A DNA stretch of 64,000 nucleotides from Streptomyces sp. NRRL WC-3605 (GCF_001509795.1 NZ_LLZN01000061.1:1-64000), one strand, 5' to 3'; counted from the first letter of the stretch, positions 9,662 to 18,259 are shown. Notes: generated by a model not told the origin, from the sequence alone. Translations and numbers: made by a program.

Positions 9662-10852
9662 CGCGTCCCCGAAGTCCGGGATGTCCAGCCGGACCCCGCC
9701 CTGCCGTGCCGACTCGTGCGCGACGATGCCCGGCAGGGTGTAGCGGGCGGCCACCCACGCGTTCACCGACGGCAGGGCGCGCGCGTTCACCGCGGTCACG
9801 AAGTCGTCGACGAGGAAGTGGTGGCTGCCCTCGTGCCCGTTGTGCAGGTGGTCGAACTCCCTCGGCAGCCGGGACCGGTCGTGCACCGGCGCCGACCCCG
9901 AGGTGAAGGCGGCCCGCAGCTCCGGCGCGATGTGCTGGAGCGAGGGGTCGTCCGGCGCCAGCGTCTGCTTGGGCTCCAGGAGTTCGCTGATGTCCTTGAC
10001 GCCCTTCTTGTCCTGCCACAGGGCGACGGTGGCCAGCTGCTCCATGCTCGCCTCGGTCCCGAAGAACCGGAAGCGGGACTCCCTGATGTGCGACGGGTAG
10101 CCGACCCGCCGGAACTCGTTCGTGCGGAACGAACCGCCGCCCGCGACCTCGAACAGCGCGGTCGCGTTGGAGAAGTCGTTGTCGAACTGGCTGACCGACC
10201 GGTCGAAGACGCCGTCGCCCCGGTCGTCCAGCACCCCGATCGCCGACACGCTCACCGCGTGCGTCCGCCAGGCGCCCAGCACCCCGCCGACCGAGTGCGT
10301 CGGGTACAGCAGCGGGGGATAGGAGGCGGTCGCCTTCCAGTTCTCGCCGCCGCTGTACTGGTACGCCTCGTAGAAGCCGAGGTCCATGTCGTGGACGTAG
10401 TCGCCCTCGGCGTAGAACAGCCGCCCGAAGGCGCCCTCGGCGATCTGGTTCCGGGCGTGCACGGTCGCCGGGTTGTACTCGCTGGTCTCACCCATCATGT
10501 ACGTCAGCCCGGTGGCCTTGACCGCGTCGATGATCGCCGCGATCTCCTCCGTGGTGATCGCCATGGGGACGGCGGAGTAGACGTGCTTTCCGGCGTTCAG
10601 GCCCGCGAGGACCAGTGGGCCGTGGGTCCAGCGCTGCGTGAAGATCGCGACCGCGTCCACGGCCTTCGACTCCAGCATCGCCTCGTACGAGGGGAAGGTC
10701 CCGGCGAGCCCCTGCGCGGCGGCGAGCCGTTCGGCCCGCTCGGGCAGCAGATCGGTGACGTACACGTCGCTGACACCGGGGTGGGCCTGGAACAGCGTGG
10801 CGAACTGGCCGGAGAACTGGCCGGCGCCGACGATGCCGAGGGAGAACGTCAT
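9650..10852 (-). CDS. Gfo/Idh/MocA-family oxidoreductase
   Basis: 400 residues. N-terminal NAD(P) Rossmann fold with GIVGAGQFSGQFA, strand-helix repeats through residue about 120 (including the GKHVYSAVPMA region that replaces the usual EKP of the family), then the beta-sheet C-terminal domain. Family enzymes oxidise sugars, inositols or related polyols. It is the last gene of the sugar ABC transporter operon, 14 nt after the binding protein gene, so it probably processes the imported sugar. The EKP lysine is missing (AVP), seen in some sub-branches, so the exact chemistry is uncertain. Confidence 0.85.
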   Translation of the reverse strand: MTFSLGIVGAGQFSGQFATLFQAHPGVSDVYVTDLLPERAERLAAAQGLAGTFPSYEAMLESKAVDAVAIFTQRWTHGPLVLAGLNAGKHVYSAVPMAITTEEIAAIIDAVKATGLTYMMGETSEYNPATVHARNQIAEGAFGRLFYAEGDYVHDMDLGFYEAYQYSGGENWKATASYPPLLYPTHSVGGVLGAWRTHAVSVSAIGVLDDRGDGVFDRSVSQFDNDFSNATALFEVAGGGSFRTNEFRRVGYPSHIRESRFRFFGTEASMEQLATVALWQDKKGVKDISELLEPKQTLAPDDPSLQHIAPELRAAFTSGSAPVHDRSRLPREFDHLHNGHEGSHHFLVDDFVTAVNARALPSVNAWVAARYTLPGIVAHESARQGGVRLDIPDFGDAPGA

Positions 10853-10866
10853 GGAGTGTGTGCCTT

Positions 10867-12216
10867 TCACTGGCCGAGGACGAGGTTGATCTGGTCGTTG
10901 GTCCTGCTCAGACCGCTCACCGGGGCGCCGTTCGCGTAGACGTCCTGCATGGCGGGACGGATCAGGGCGTACACGTCCGCCGCGTAGTCGGTGATCGGGA
11001 AGGAGAAGGTCGCGGAGTTCTTCTTGTCGGTGACCGGTCCGGTGAAGGCGGACACGTCGATGCCCTTCTTCCGGTACGCGGCCACCGCCGCGGCCGTGCC
11101 GTCCGGGGTGGCGGGGAAGACGATGCCGTAGCGGCCGACGGTCCTCTGGCACTCGTTCGAGGCCAGGTACCGCACCCACTTCCTGGCGCCCTCCTTGTTG
11201 CGGGCGTTCTTCGTGATGGAGTCGGCGAGGCCGTTCATCATGGTGGCGCGCTTGCCGGTCGGGCCGATCGGCGTCGGCGCGGTGCCGACGTCCAGGCCCT
11301 CGGCGCCGTAGTAGCTGGAGATCATCCAGGCGCCGTCGAACGCGGTCGCCGCCTTGCCGGAGGCGACCTGGGCGGTGGCCGGGTTGGCGCCGTCGGTGTA
11401 GTCGGTGAAGGGCGCGAGATAGCCCTTCTCCGCGAGCCCGAAGTACCAGTCGATCACCGACTGGAACGTCTTGTCGCCGTACCGGTACTCCGTGCCCCAG
11501 CGGGCCTTGTCCGTGTAGTGCCAGCCCGCGGAGGCGGCGAACGGGCTCCACGTGGTCTGCCCGTCGGCGTCGCCGGCGCCGCCGGTCGCCATGCCGTACA
11601 CCGCGACGTGGTGCTTGTCGAAGCCCTCCTCGTCGCCGCGCACGCCGTTGCGGTCGACCGTCAGATGGGCGATGGCCTTCTCGAAGCTGCCGCCGTCCCT
11701 CGGATTCCAGTCGAGGCTGTTGAGCCGGCCGGTGCCAAGACCGGCCTCCTTGACCATCTTCCGGTTGTAGAAGAGGGCCACGGTGTCCCAGTCCTTGGGC
11801 GCGCCGTAGCGACGGCCGTCCTGGCCGCGCCAGTTGGCGGCGAGGCCCGGCTGGTAGGCGGCGTCGTCCAGGCCCAGGTCGTCCAGCGGTTCGAGGACCT
11901 TCAGGTCGGCGAACTGGCCGAACTTCTGGATGTGGTCGGTGAAGACGTCCGGTTCGGTGCCGGCGATGAAGCTCGCGGTGAGCTTGGTCCAGTAGTCGGC
12001 CCAGCCCATCTGGGTGATCTTCACCTTCAGGCCCGGGTTCCGCTTCTCGAAGTCCTTCGCGCACGCCTGGTAGGCGGGCAGCTGGTTGGCGTCCCAGAGC
12101 CAGTACGTCACCGTGTTCCCGCCCGCTCCGGCCGCCCCGCCCTGGCCGCAGCCGGTGGCCAGGGACAGGACGAGCGCCCCGGTCAGCGCCGCGGCCGTCC
12201 GCATGTGAACTCGCAT
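10867..12216 (-). CDS. Sugar ABC transporter substrate-binding lipoprotein
   Basis: 449 residues, family-1 extracellular solute-binding protein. A lipoprotein signal ends at LATGC (Cys about residue 23), followed by VTYWLWDANQ, the strand that opens this fold, and a later NEC..VGRYGIVFPAT region typical of sugar binders. It captures a sugar outside the membrane and delivers it to the two permeases encoded just upstream. ATG at 12216 has an AAGGGG ribosome binding site about 7 nt before it. The sugar is unknown; the linked Gfo/Idh enzyme and ROK regulator point to a monosaccharide, polyol or oligosaccharide. Confidence 0.9.
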   Translation of the reverse strand: MRVHMRTAAALTGALVLSLATGCGQGGAAGAGGNTVTYWLWDANQLPAYQACAKDFEKRNPGLKVKITQMGWADYWTKLTASFIAGTEPDVFTDHIQKFGQFADLKVLEPLDDLGLDDAAYQPGLAANWRGQDGRRYGAPKDWDTVALFYNRKMVKEAGLGTGRLNSLDWNPRDGGSFEKAIAHLTVDRNGVRGDEEGFDKHHVAVYGMATGGAGDADGQTTWSPFAASAGWHYTDKARWGTEYRYGDKTFQSVIDWYFGLAEKGYLAPFTDYTDGANPATAQVASGKAATAFDGAWMISSYYGAEGLDVGTAPTPIGPTGKRATMMNGLADSITKNARNKEGARKWVRYLASNECQRTVGRYGIVFPATPDGTAAAVAAYRKKGIDVSAFTGPVTDKKNSATFSFPITDYAADVYALIRPAMQDVYANGAPVSGLSRTNDQINLVLGQ

Positions 12217-12226
12217 GCTCGTCCCC

Positions 12227-13144
12227 TTACTTGATGCCGGTGAAGCTGATGGAACCGACGATGCGCCGTGCGAAGCAGCCGAACAGCACGAGCATCGGGA
12301 GGGCGGCGATCAGGGTGGCCGCCATCAGGCCGGACCAGTCGTAGCCGCTTTGCGGGGTCTGCGCCCGGAAGATGGCCAGCGCCACGGTCAGCACGCGCGA
12401 ACTGTCGCTGTAGGACACCATCAGCGGCCAGAAATAGTCGTTCCAGGCGGTGATGTACGTCAGCAGGCCCAGGGTGAGCAGCGGCGTGGACGCCATCGGC
12501 AGCATGAGCCGGAAGAAGATCCGCACCTTGCCCGCGCCGTCCAGCAGGGCCGCCTCCTCCACCTCCCGGGGCACGTTCATGAAGAACTGGCGCAGGAAGA
12601 ACACCGCGAACGGCGTCATGAACATCGTCGGCAGCGCCACGCCCAGCAGGTTGTCCACCAGCCCGAGCTGCTTGACGAGGACGAAGTTGGGCAGCAGCGT
12701 GAAGATCGCCGGCACCATCAGCCCGGCCAGGAACAGCCCGAACACCGCCTCCCGGCCGCGCCAGCGCAGTCGGGCGAAGGCGTAGGCGGCCATGGCCGAG
12801 AAGAAGATCTGGCAGACGGTGATCAGGGTCGAGACGACCACGGAGTTGACCAGGTACCGCCAGAACCGCAGTCCGCCGCCCGAGCCGCCCTGGGCGATCG
12901 CCTCCTCGGCCGACTGCAGGCCGAGGGCCCGCTCGAAGCCGCCGGTGGTGGCGCCGACCGGGAGGACGTCGCCGGGATGGGCGGCGAGCGCGTCGTTCGA
13001 GGACAGCGCGGTGCGCAGGATCCAGTAGAACGGCAGCAGGGTGATGAGCACGATCGCGGCCATCACCGCCCAGGCGAGGGCCCGTCCGGGACTGATCCGG
13101 CGCCGCACGCGCCGTACGGTCGTGGTGTCCGCCACGGCAGCCAT
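12227..13144 (-). CDS. Carbohydrate ABC transporter permease (MalG type)
   Basis: 305 residues with about six membrane helices and the EAA loop EEAALLDGAGKVRIFFRLMLP that docks the ATPase. The N-terminal tail is basic and short before the first helix (AWAVMAAIVLITLLPFYWIL). Sequence features place it in the MalG-type subunit of CUT1 importers. It sits 10 nt upstream of the binding protein gene and 18 nt downstream of the partner permease. No ATPase gene is in the operon; Streptomyces commonly uses the shared MsiK ATPase for such importers. Confidence 0.9.
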   Translation of the reverse strand: MAAVADTTTVRRVRRRISPGRALAWAVMAAIVLITLLPFYWILRTALSSNDALAAHPGDVLPVGATTGGFERALGLQSAEEAIAQGGSGGGLRFWRYLVNSVVVSTLITVCQIFFSAMAAYAFARLRWRGREAVFGLFLAGLMVPAIFTLLPNFVLVKQLGLVDNLLGVALPTMFMTPFAVFFLRQFFMNVPREVEEAALLDGAGKVRIFFRLMLPMASTPLLTLGLLTYITAWNDYFWPLMVSYSDSSRVLTVALAIFRAQTPQSGYDWSGLMAATLIAALPMLVLFGCFARRIVGSISFTGIK

Positions 13145-13162
13145 GTCGGTGTCTCCCTTCCC

Positions 13163-14131
13163 TCAGCCGAGGTCGCTCTGACCGGCGCGGGTGAGCCGGT
13201 ACTGGAGGACCGTGATGGCGCTCAGCACGACCAGCAGGGCCACGGACATCGCCGAGGCGTACCCGAACTGGAAGCGGCCGAAGGCGGCGCCGTAGATGTA
13301 GTACTGCAGGACGTTGGTGGCGTTCGCGGGTCCGCCCGCGGTCGTCACCGCGACGGTGTCGAACACCTGGAAGGAGCCGATCACCGTCATGATCAGGACG
13401 ACCGCGAGGACCGGGCGCAGCAGCGGCATCGTGATGCGCCGGAACATCCGCCACTCGCTCGCGCCGTCCACCTTCGCGGCCTCGTACATGTCGTTCGGGA
13501 TGGCCATGAGGCCGGCGAACAGCAGCAGCGCGGTGTAGCCGACGTGCCGCCACACGTTGATCAGGGCGATCGTGGGGACCGCCCAGGTCTCGTCGGCGAG
13601 GAAGGGGACGCGGTCGAGGCCGAGGCCCGCGATGATCTCGTTGCCGATGCCGAGCTGGGTGTCGAGGATCCAGAGCCAGACGATGCCCGCGACGACGTTG
13701 GACATCAGGTACGGCGTGAGCACGATCCCGCGCAGCACCGCCGACTGGGTCAGTCGCTGCAGCAGGACGGCGATGGCGAGCGCCGAGACCGTCTGCACGC
13801 CGATGTTGACGAGCACGTACTCGACGGTCACGCCCATCGAGTCCCAGAAGATGGGGTCGTGGACCATCCGCACGTAGTTGTCGAGGCCGACCCACTCCGC
13901 CGGTGTCAGCAGGTTGAAGCGGGTGAAGCTCAGATAGACGCCCCGCAGCGTGGGCCAGAGCAGGAAGACCAGGAAGCCCAGCAGTGCCGGGGCGATGAAC
14001 ACGGCGGCGAGCCGCCCGTCCCCGCGCTCCTCGCGGGCCGCCGCCCGCCGTGCGGTTCTCCGGTCGGTCCCGGCCCCGGTCGCGTCGCCCAGGGGCAGAC
14101 GCGACGGGGGACTGCTGGAGGCGATGGTCAT
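13163..14131 (-). CDS. Carbohydrate ABC transporter permease (MalF type)
   Basis: 322 residues, first gene of the operon. A charged cytoplasmic N-terminus (about 1-45) precedes six helices beginning AAVFIAPALLGFLVFLLWP and LRGVYLSFTRFN; the EAA motif is YEAAKVDGASEWRMFRRITMP. The ATG at 14131 is preferred to upstream in-frame codons because a GGGAG lies at normal spacing. The operon is divergent from the ROK regulator at 14302, and the space between holds two similar AT-rich boxes that may be operators. Confidence 0.9.
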   Translation of the reverse strand: MTIASSSPPSRLPLGDATGAGTDRRTARRAAAREERGDGRLAAVFIAPALLGFLVFLLWPTLRGVYLSFTRFNLLTPAEWVGLDNYVRMVHDPIFWDSMGVTVEYVLVNIGVQTVSALAIAVLLQRLTQSAVLRGIVLTPYLMSNVVAGIVWLWILDTQLGIGNEIIAGLGLDRVPFLADETWAVPTIALINVWRHVGYTALLLFAGLMAIPNDMYEAAKVDGASEWRMFRRITMPLLRPVLAVVLIMTVIGSFQVFDTVAVTTAGGPANATNVLQYYIYGAAFGRFQFGYASAMSVALLVVLSAITVLQYRLTRAGQSDLG

Positions 14132-14172
14132 CGGGAGACTCCCTCGTCTTCGCGGCTCGTCCTCGGGCACTT

Positions 14173-14280
14173 ACTTTTGTGGCGGAAGAATCAGGCCGTC
14201 AAGAGGTCGGTGAACATCTTCTTTCCGGCAAGGTGATGGCCATAGACTGACCTCGTTGGTTTTGTGGAGAAAAAAATTAT
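14173..14280. promoter_or_regulatory. Two similar boxes between the ABC operon and ROK gene (candidate operators)
   Basis: Two near-copies in the same orientation: TTTTGTGGCGGAAGAAT at 14175-14191 and TTTTGTGGAGAAAAAAAT at 14260-14277. They stand out as AT-rich within GC-rich DNA, and each core TTTTGTGG-purine run is shared. One is 42 bases from the permease start, the other 25 bases from the ROK start. The site upstream of the second ROK gene in this window (37049-37068) shares the GGCGGAA core with the first. Binding by the ROK protein is inference. Confidence 0.4.
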
Positions 14281-14301
14281 GGATGTGGGAGTCTGACGGC
14301 C

Positions 14302-15462
14302 ATGACCGCAGCAGTCGACAGCTGGCGTCCGCTCAGCCCCGGTGAACGGGCGGTGGCGATCGAGGTCCTCCTCGCCGGGCCCCTGTCCCGCACCGAGCTG
14401 GCCCGCCGGCTCGACCTGTCCGCGGGCAGCGTCACCCGGCTGACCAAGCCGCTGATCGAGACCGGCCTGCTCGTCGAGGTGCCCGAGGTCGGCGAGGTGC
14501 TGGAGACCCGCCAGGGCCGCCCCTCCCAGCCGCTGGACGTCGTCGCCGGGTCCCGCTCCTTCCTCGGGTTCAAGATCACCGAGGACATGGTCTACGGTGT
14601 CGTCACCAGCCTGCGCAGTGACATCGTCGCCCGCCACGACCGCCCCCTGACCACGCACGACCCCGCCGAGGTCGTCGAGCTGCTCGGCGAGATGACCGAG
14701 GAGCTCGCAGCCCGGCATCCCCGGCTCGCCGGGGTCGGCATCGGCGTGGGCGGCCTGGTGGAGAACCGCTCCGTCGTCGGCGAGTCGCCGTTCCTGGGCT
14801 GGCGCGACGTGCCGCTCGCCGAACTCGTCGCCCGGCGCACCGGGTTGCCGGTCGTCGTGGAGAACGACGTCGCCGCCCTGGTCGAGGCCGAGACCTGGTT
14901 CGGCGCGGGGCGCGGCCTCGACCGGTTCGTGGTCCTGACCATCGGCGCCGGGATCGGCTACGGGCTGGTGCTGGGCGGCCGGCGCGTCCCCTACGCCGAG
15001 GAGGACCGGGGCTTCGGACGGCACTGGATCCTCGACCCGCACGGCCCGCTCACCCCCGACGGGGCGCGCGGCAGCGCGGTCTCCCTGCTGACCATCCCGA
15101 ACATCCGCTACCAGGTGCGGGCGGCCACCGGCCGGGACCACGCCTGGGAGGAGATCCTGGACGCGGCCGCCGCGGGCGAGCCGATGCCCGCCCGGGTGAT
15201 CGAGGAGGCGGCCCGCGCCCTGGGCACCCTGGTCGCGCAGATCGCCAACTTCGTCCTGCCGCAGAAGATCCTGCTCGCCGGTGAGGGCGTGGGCCTGATG
15301 GACGTGGCGGGCGACACTGTGACGAGGACCATGCGTGGCCAACGGCACCCGCTGGCGGCCCCGCTCGCACTGGAGACCAAGGTGTCCGACTTCCACGACT
15401 GGGCCCGTGGCGCGGCGGTTCTCGCCATCCAGGTCCTGGTGTTGGGCACCGCCGACCGCTGA
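14302..15462 (+). CDS. ROK-family transcriptional regulator without the zinc motif
   Basis: 386 residues. An N-terminal winged helix (about 15-75: GPLSRTELARRLDLSAGSVTRLTKPLIETGLLVE) is joined to a ROK sugar-kinase-like domain with GVGIGVGGLVE and VVENDVAALVEAE. The zinc-binding CxCGxxGCxE motif expected after the GxGIGxG strand is absent; the region reads FGRHWILDPHGPLT. It is divergent from the sugar ABC operon and is the likely local regulator. Loss of the Zn motif suggests altered ligand binding or no sugar kinase-like activity. Confidence 0.85.
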   Translation: MTAAVDSWRPLSPGERAVAIEVLLAGPLSRTELARRLDLSAGSVTRLTKPLIETGLLVEVPEVGEVLETRQGRPSQPLDVVAGSRSFLGFKITEDMVYGVVTSLRSDIVARHDRPLTTHDPAEVVELLGEMTEELAARHPRLAGVGIGVGGLVENRSVVGESPFLGWRDVPLAELVARRTGLPVVVENDVAALVEAETWFGAGRGLDRFVVLTIGAGIGYGLVLGGRRVPYAEEDRGFGRHWILDPHGPLTPDGARGSAVSLLTIPNIRYQVRAATGRDHAWEEILDAAAAGEPMPARVIEEAARALGTLVAQIANFVLPQKILLAGEGVGLMDVAGDTVTRTMRGQRHPLAAPLALETKVSDFHDWARGAAVLAIQVLVLGTADR

Positions 15463-15560
15463 ATCCGCCGCCGGAGGGCGGAACATGACGTGATCAGCGC
15501 CACGGTCCGATATGCCCGCCTTGGGTGCGCTTACTCACAGCGCCTTCACCTGCGGGATCG

Positions 15561-15566
15561 TATGCT
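15561..15566 (+). promoter_or_regulatory. -10 box of a probably leaderless gene
   Basis: TATGCT ends exactly 7 nt before the ATG at 15574 and no Shine-Dalgarno sequence is present, so transcription should begin at or next to the start codon. Confidence 0.5.
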
Positions 15567-15573
15567 TCACAAC

Positions 15574-15741
15574 ATGTCCACCACTGTTGAATTCGCCAGA
15601 TCGGCTGACGAGGTCAACGAGGAGATCCGGGCGCTGTGGCGCCGGGCGGGCGGGACACTGAGCGTCGAGCAGCGCGAGGAGTACCAGCGCCTCGTCATGG
15701 AGTGGGCCACCGTGGCCCCCCAGCCTGCCAAGGCGGCCTGA
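15574..15741 (+). CDS. Small conserved-looking protein of unknown function (55 aa)
   Basis: 55 residues: MSTTVEFARSADEVNEEIRA, then LWRRAGGTLSVEQREEYQRL and a short VMEWATVAPQPAKAA tail. The middle 40 residues form two amphipathic helices with strong charge patterning, so it is likely a small cytoplasmic helical protein. No ribosome binding site; a TATGCT box lies 7 nt upstream. Codon use (G/C at third positions) supports coding. I do not recognise a family. A short GC-rich hairpin at 15742-15758 begins at the base after the stop. Confidence 0.6.
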   Translation: MSTTVEFARSADEVNEEIRALWRRAGGTLSVEQREEYQRLVMEWATVAPQPAKAA

Positions 15742-15758
15742 CCGCCCGGCCCGGGCGG
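15742..15758 (+). terminator. Short GC hairpin after the 55-residue gene
   Basis: CCGCCC (15742-15747) pairs with GGGCGG (15753-15758) around a GGCCC loop. The stem is short and no T-run follows, so it is a weak terminator candidate for the gap before the convergent protease gene. Confidence 0.35.
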
Positions 15759-15814
15759 GCTCCGCGCCTCCTCGCGACCCGCCCCGCCCTGCGCGGCAGC
15801 CCTGCCGCTCCTCG

Positions 15815-17179
15815 TCAGCCCCAGGTCGCCGAGTAGTAGCGCCGGTACTCCCGGCGGTCCTGCTCGGCCCGGATGAACCGGGTCGCCACCAGGGCGACGA
15901 TGCTCCCCGCGACGACCAGCAGACCCGGACCCACGTTGTTCGGGTCCGCCAGCCGTGCCAGCAGCGTGACGGCCTGCTCACCGCTCACCGCCACCGACGA
16001 CCCCGGCGACGCGTCGCCGGGCGCGGCGGCCCCCTGCGACGGTGACGGCGCGGGCGCCGCGCCCTTCTTCCCGCCCTCGTCCGACACCAGCAACTGCACG
16101 TTCAACGCGGCCAGCGCCTTCGTCACCGGCTGGAAGTACGTCGTCCCGCCGGCCTGGCAGTCGCCGCTGCCGCCCGACGTCACCCCGAGCGCCACCCCCT
16201 CGGAGAACATCGGCCCGCCGCTGTCCCCGGGTTCCGCGCACACGTTCGTCTCGATGAGCCCGGTCACCGTGCCCTCCGGGTAGTTGACGGTGGCGTTGAG
16301 CGCGGTGACCTCGCCCTCCCGCAGCCCGCTCGTGCTGCCGCTGCGGAACACGCGCTGCCCGACGGCCGGATCGGCGGCGCCCGTGATGCGCACGCCCTTG
16401 CCGCCGCCGATCGACACCACGTCGGGCGTGGGCCCGGGGTCGCCGGCCGAGTACTGGACCAGCGAGTAGTCGGCGCCGGGGAAGTTCTGCCGCTCGGTCC
16501 GCCCGATCTGGTCGGTGCCGGAGCTGTCGGCGAACCACACCGAGCCGTCCGGCCCGCAGTGCCCGGCCGTCAGGATGAAGAAGCGCCGCCCGTCCGTGAC
16601 GTTGAACCCGGCCGAGCAGCGCCCGGCCGTCGACAGCAGCGGCTGGGCGCCGTTGATCCGGGTGGTGAACGTGCCCTCGGTGCGCTCCATGCGGACGAAG
16701 GCGCCGATGTCCTCGGCGACGTCCGTCATCCGCGACCAGTCGCCGGCGGAGACGGTGCTGTCGCCGCGTACGACGACCTGGTTGGTGCGGTAGTCCACGA
16801 CCCAGGCGGTGCCGGGCACGCGGGGCGCCGAACGCAGCGTCGCCGTCGCGGACTTCAGCTCGTCCATGCTGTGCTCGACCATCTTGGGCTTCATGCCCGC
16901 CCCGGTGACCGCGGCGGCCGCCTCCTCGTCGGTGACCGCGACGACCGGCTTGCCGTCGGTACCGATCCAGCTGCCCGCCGTACGGGACGTGCCCAGACGG
17001 GCGACCAGCTCACCGCCGGGGCCGGGGGTGGCGGACTCGGCGAAGGTCCGCGGGACGGCGGACGGGCCGGGCGGCTCGCTCGCCACGGCGCGTGTGACCA
17101 TCGTCCCCCCGAGGAGGAGTCCGCCGACGGCCGCCAGCCGTGTCACCCGCCGGACGAGACGTCGTCGTGCGTGCCTCAT
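15815..17179 (-). CDS. Trypsin-like serine protease with C-terminal membrane anchor
   Basis: 454 residues. Signal sequence about 1-33, a pro-like region about 34-185, then an S1 protease domain with the triad His207 (TAGHC), Asp237 (ADYSL) and Ser320 (GDSGGP). Cys pairs flank His and Ser as in streptogrisin-type enzymes. After the protease comes a Pro-Ala-Ser linker (372-400) and a hydrophobic helix at 417-435 (GLLVVAGSIVALVATRF) followed by a basic tail of 19 residues. The linker-helix-tail order implies the enzyme stays attached to the membrane with the catalytic domain outside. The maturation site is not visible. Confidence 0.85.
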   Translation of the reverse strand: MRHARRRLVRRVTRLAAVGGLLLGGTMVTRAVASEPPGPSAVPRTFAESATPGPGGELVARLGTSRTAGSWIGTDGKPVVAVTDEEAAAAVTGAGMKPKMVEHSMDELKSATATLRSAPRVPGTAWVVDYRTNQVVVRGDSTVSAGDWSRMTDVAEDIGAFVRMERTEGTFTTRINGAQPLLSTAGRCSAGFNVTDGRRFFILTAGHCGPDGSVWFADSSGTDQIGRTERQNFPGADYSLVQYSAGDPGPTPDVVSIGGGKGVRITGAADPAVGQRVFRSGSTSGLREGEVTALNATVNYPEGTVTGLIETNVCAEPGDSGGPMFSEGVALGVTSGGSGDCQAGGTTYFQPVTKALAALNVQLLVSDEGGKKGAAPAPSPSQGAAAPGDASPGSSVAVSGEQAVTLLARLADPNNVGPGLLVVAGSIVALVATRFIRAEQDRREYRRYYSATWG

Positions 17180-17327
17180 GCATGGCTCCCGAACCAGGTA
17201 CAGCGCGGCGGCAACGCCGCGGGGCCCTCCCGGAGTTGAGCACCCGCCGCTTCATACGCACCCGGACGCCGCCGCGTTCACCGCGCCGGTGATCTCGTCA
17301 GGGAGAACCGCTGCCTACACTGCCGCC

Positions 17328-17750
17328 ATGGACGACACGTCGCTGGACCGGCTCGGAGCGGGCAAGTACCTGCTCATCACCAGCTATCGCAAGAACGGCA
17401 CCGGGGTGCCCACGCCGGTCTGGGTGGTCCGGGACGGCGACACCCTCGGCGTGTGGACGGCCGCCGACTCCTGGAAGGTCAAGCGCATCCGGGCCCGCGC
17501 CGACGTCCTGGTCGGTCCCTGCGACCTGCGCGGGCGGCCCACCGGGGACCAGGTCCCGGCGACCGCCGAGATCTGCGACGAGGAGACCAGCGCCCGCTAC
17601 CGCCGGCTCATCGCCCGCAAGTACGGGATCATGGGCCGTCTCACGCTGCTCGGCAGCCGGCTCCGCAGAGGAGTGAAGGGCACCGTGGGTGTGCGGATCA
17701 CGCCGGGTCCTGCGCCGCAGGCCGAGTCCGGTCAGGTCCAGGCGCGGTAG
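17328..17750 (+). CDS. F420/FMN-dependent PPOX-class oxidoreductase
   Basis: 140 residues, split-barrel flavin-binding fold of the PPOX type: LGAGKYLLITSYRKNGTGVPTPVW, GVWTAADSWKVKRIRARADVLVGPC, and the R-x2-IARKYG helix. Actinobacterial members use F420 or flavin to reduce small organic molecules. The ATG at 17328 has a TACACT -10-like box ending 7 nt before it (17315-17320) and no ribosome binding site, a leaderless pattern. Its last 19 bases overlap the convergent Zn-ribbon gene. Confidence 0.8.
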   Translation: MDDTSLDRLGAGKYLLITSYRKNGTGVPTPVWVVRDGDTLGVWTAADSWKVKRIRARADVLVGPCDLRGRPTGDQVPATAEICDEETSARYRRLIARKYGIMGRLTLLGSRLRRGVKGTVGVRITPGPAPQAESGQVQAR

Positions 17751-18145
17751 GGCTCGTCGACCAGCTGGAACACCGGCTCGCCGCGCACCGGGTCCTTCGC
17801 GGTGGACAGCCGGACCCGGTCCCCGCTGTGGATGCCGATGGCCGGGCCCATGACCCGGCCGCGCACGACGAACCCCTCGGCCATCTCGACGAGGGAGACA
17901 TTGCGCGCGGCGGGGGTGTTGCGGTGCACCACGGTGGAGTGGCGGACCGTGCCCACGCCCTCGCTGCGTTCGGTGCGCAGATCGCTGCCCTGGCACACCG
18001 GGCACAGCAGCCGGTGGTACATCGCGGTGCCGCACCAGGTGCAGCGCTGGTAGCGGAGGGCGTCCCCGTCCGTGTCCTTCGTGTCGAGCACGCCGGTCCC
18101 GAGGCCGGTGATCCGGCCGGCCACGCTGCCTGAGTGGTGGTACAC
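17732..18145 (-). CDS. Zn-ribbon OB-fold protein (DUF35 type)
   Basis: 137 residues with the N-terminal rubredoxin-like Zn ribbon (CTWC then CPVC, about residues 32-52) and a C-terminal OB-fold-like beta barrel. Such proteins usually partner thiolases or acyl-CoA enzymes, but none is adjacent, so this is an orphan copy. GTG at 18145 has an AGGGAG upstream. An in-frame GTG at 18232 lies 7 nt after a TACATT -10-like box and would give a longer leaderless form of 166 residues. A perfect 15-bp palindrome sits at 18245-18259, at the expected -35 position. Confidence 0.78.
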   Translation of the reverse strand: MYHHSGSVAGRITGLGTGVLDTKDTDGDALRYQRCTWCGTAMYHRLLCPVCQGSDLRTERSEGVGTVRHSTVVHRNTPAARNVSLVEMAEGFVVRGRVMGPAIGIHSGDRVRLSTAKDPVRGEPVFQLVDEPYRAWT

Positions 18146-18238
18146 GCTGCTCAACTCCCTGCGCTCGACCGGAATCCCGCGTGCGCGGAGACCCGGGCAC
18201 GCCCGTGCGCGGTTCGCGGTGCGTCCGTGCACGGCATC

Positions 18239-18259
18239 AATGTATGGCACTGAGTGCCA
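18239..18259 (-). promoter_or_regulatory. Promoter with perfect palindromic TetR-type operator
   Basis: TGGCACT-G-AGTGCCA (18245-18259) is a perfect palindrome with 7-bp arms. It lies directly upstream of a TACATT -10-like box (18239-18244, reverse strand) for the Zn-ribbon gene, so a bound repressor would cover the -35. The same core, GCACT-N-AGTGC, recurs in front of the adjacent TetR gene. Confidence 0.6.

Noticed and set aside
10858..14236. Long open frames on the + strand opposite the ABC transporter operon (about 460 and 670 codons)
   Set aside because: They are low-complexity Arg/Gly/Pro/Glu-rich frames antisense to genes with clear family motifs; such frames arise from high G+C at third positions.
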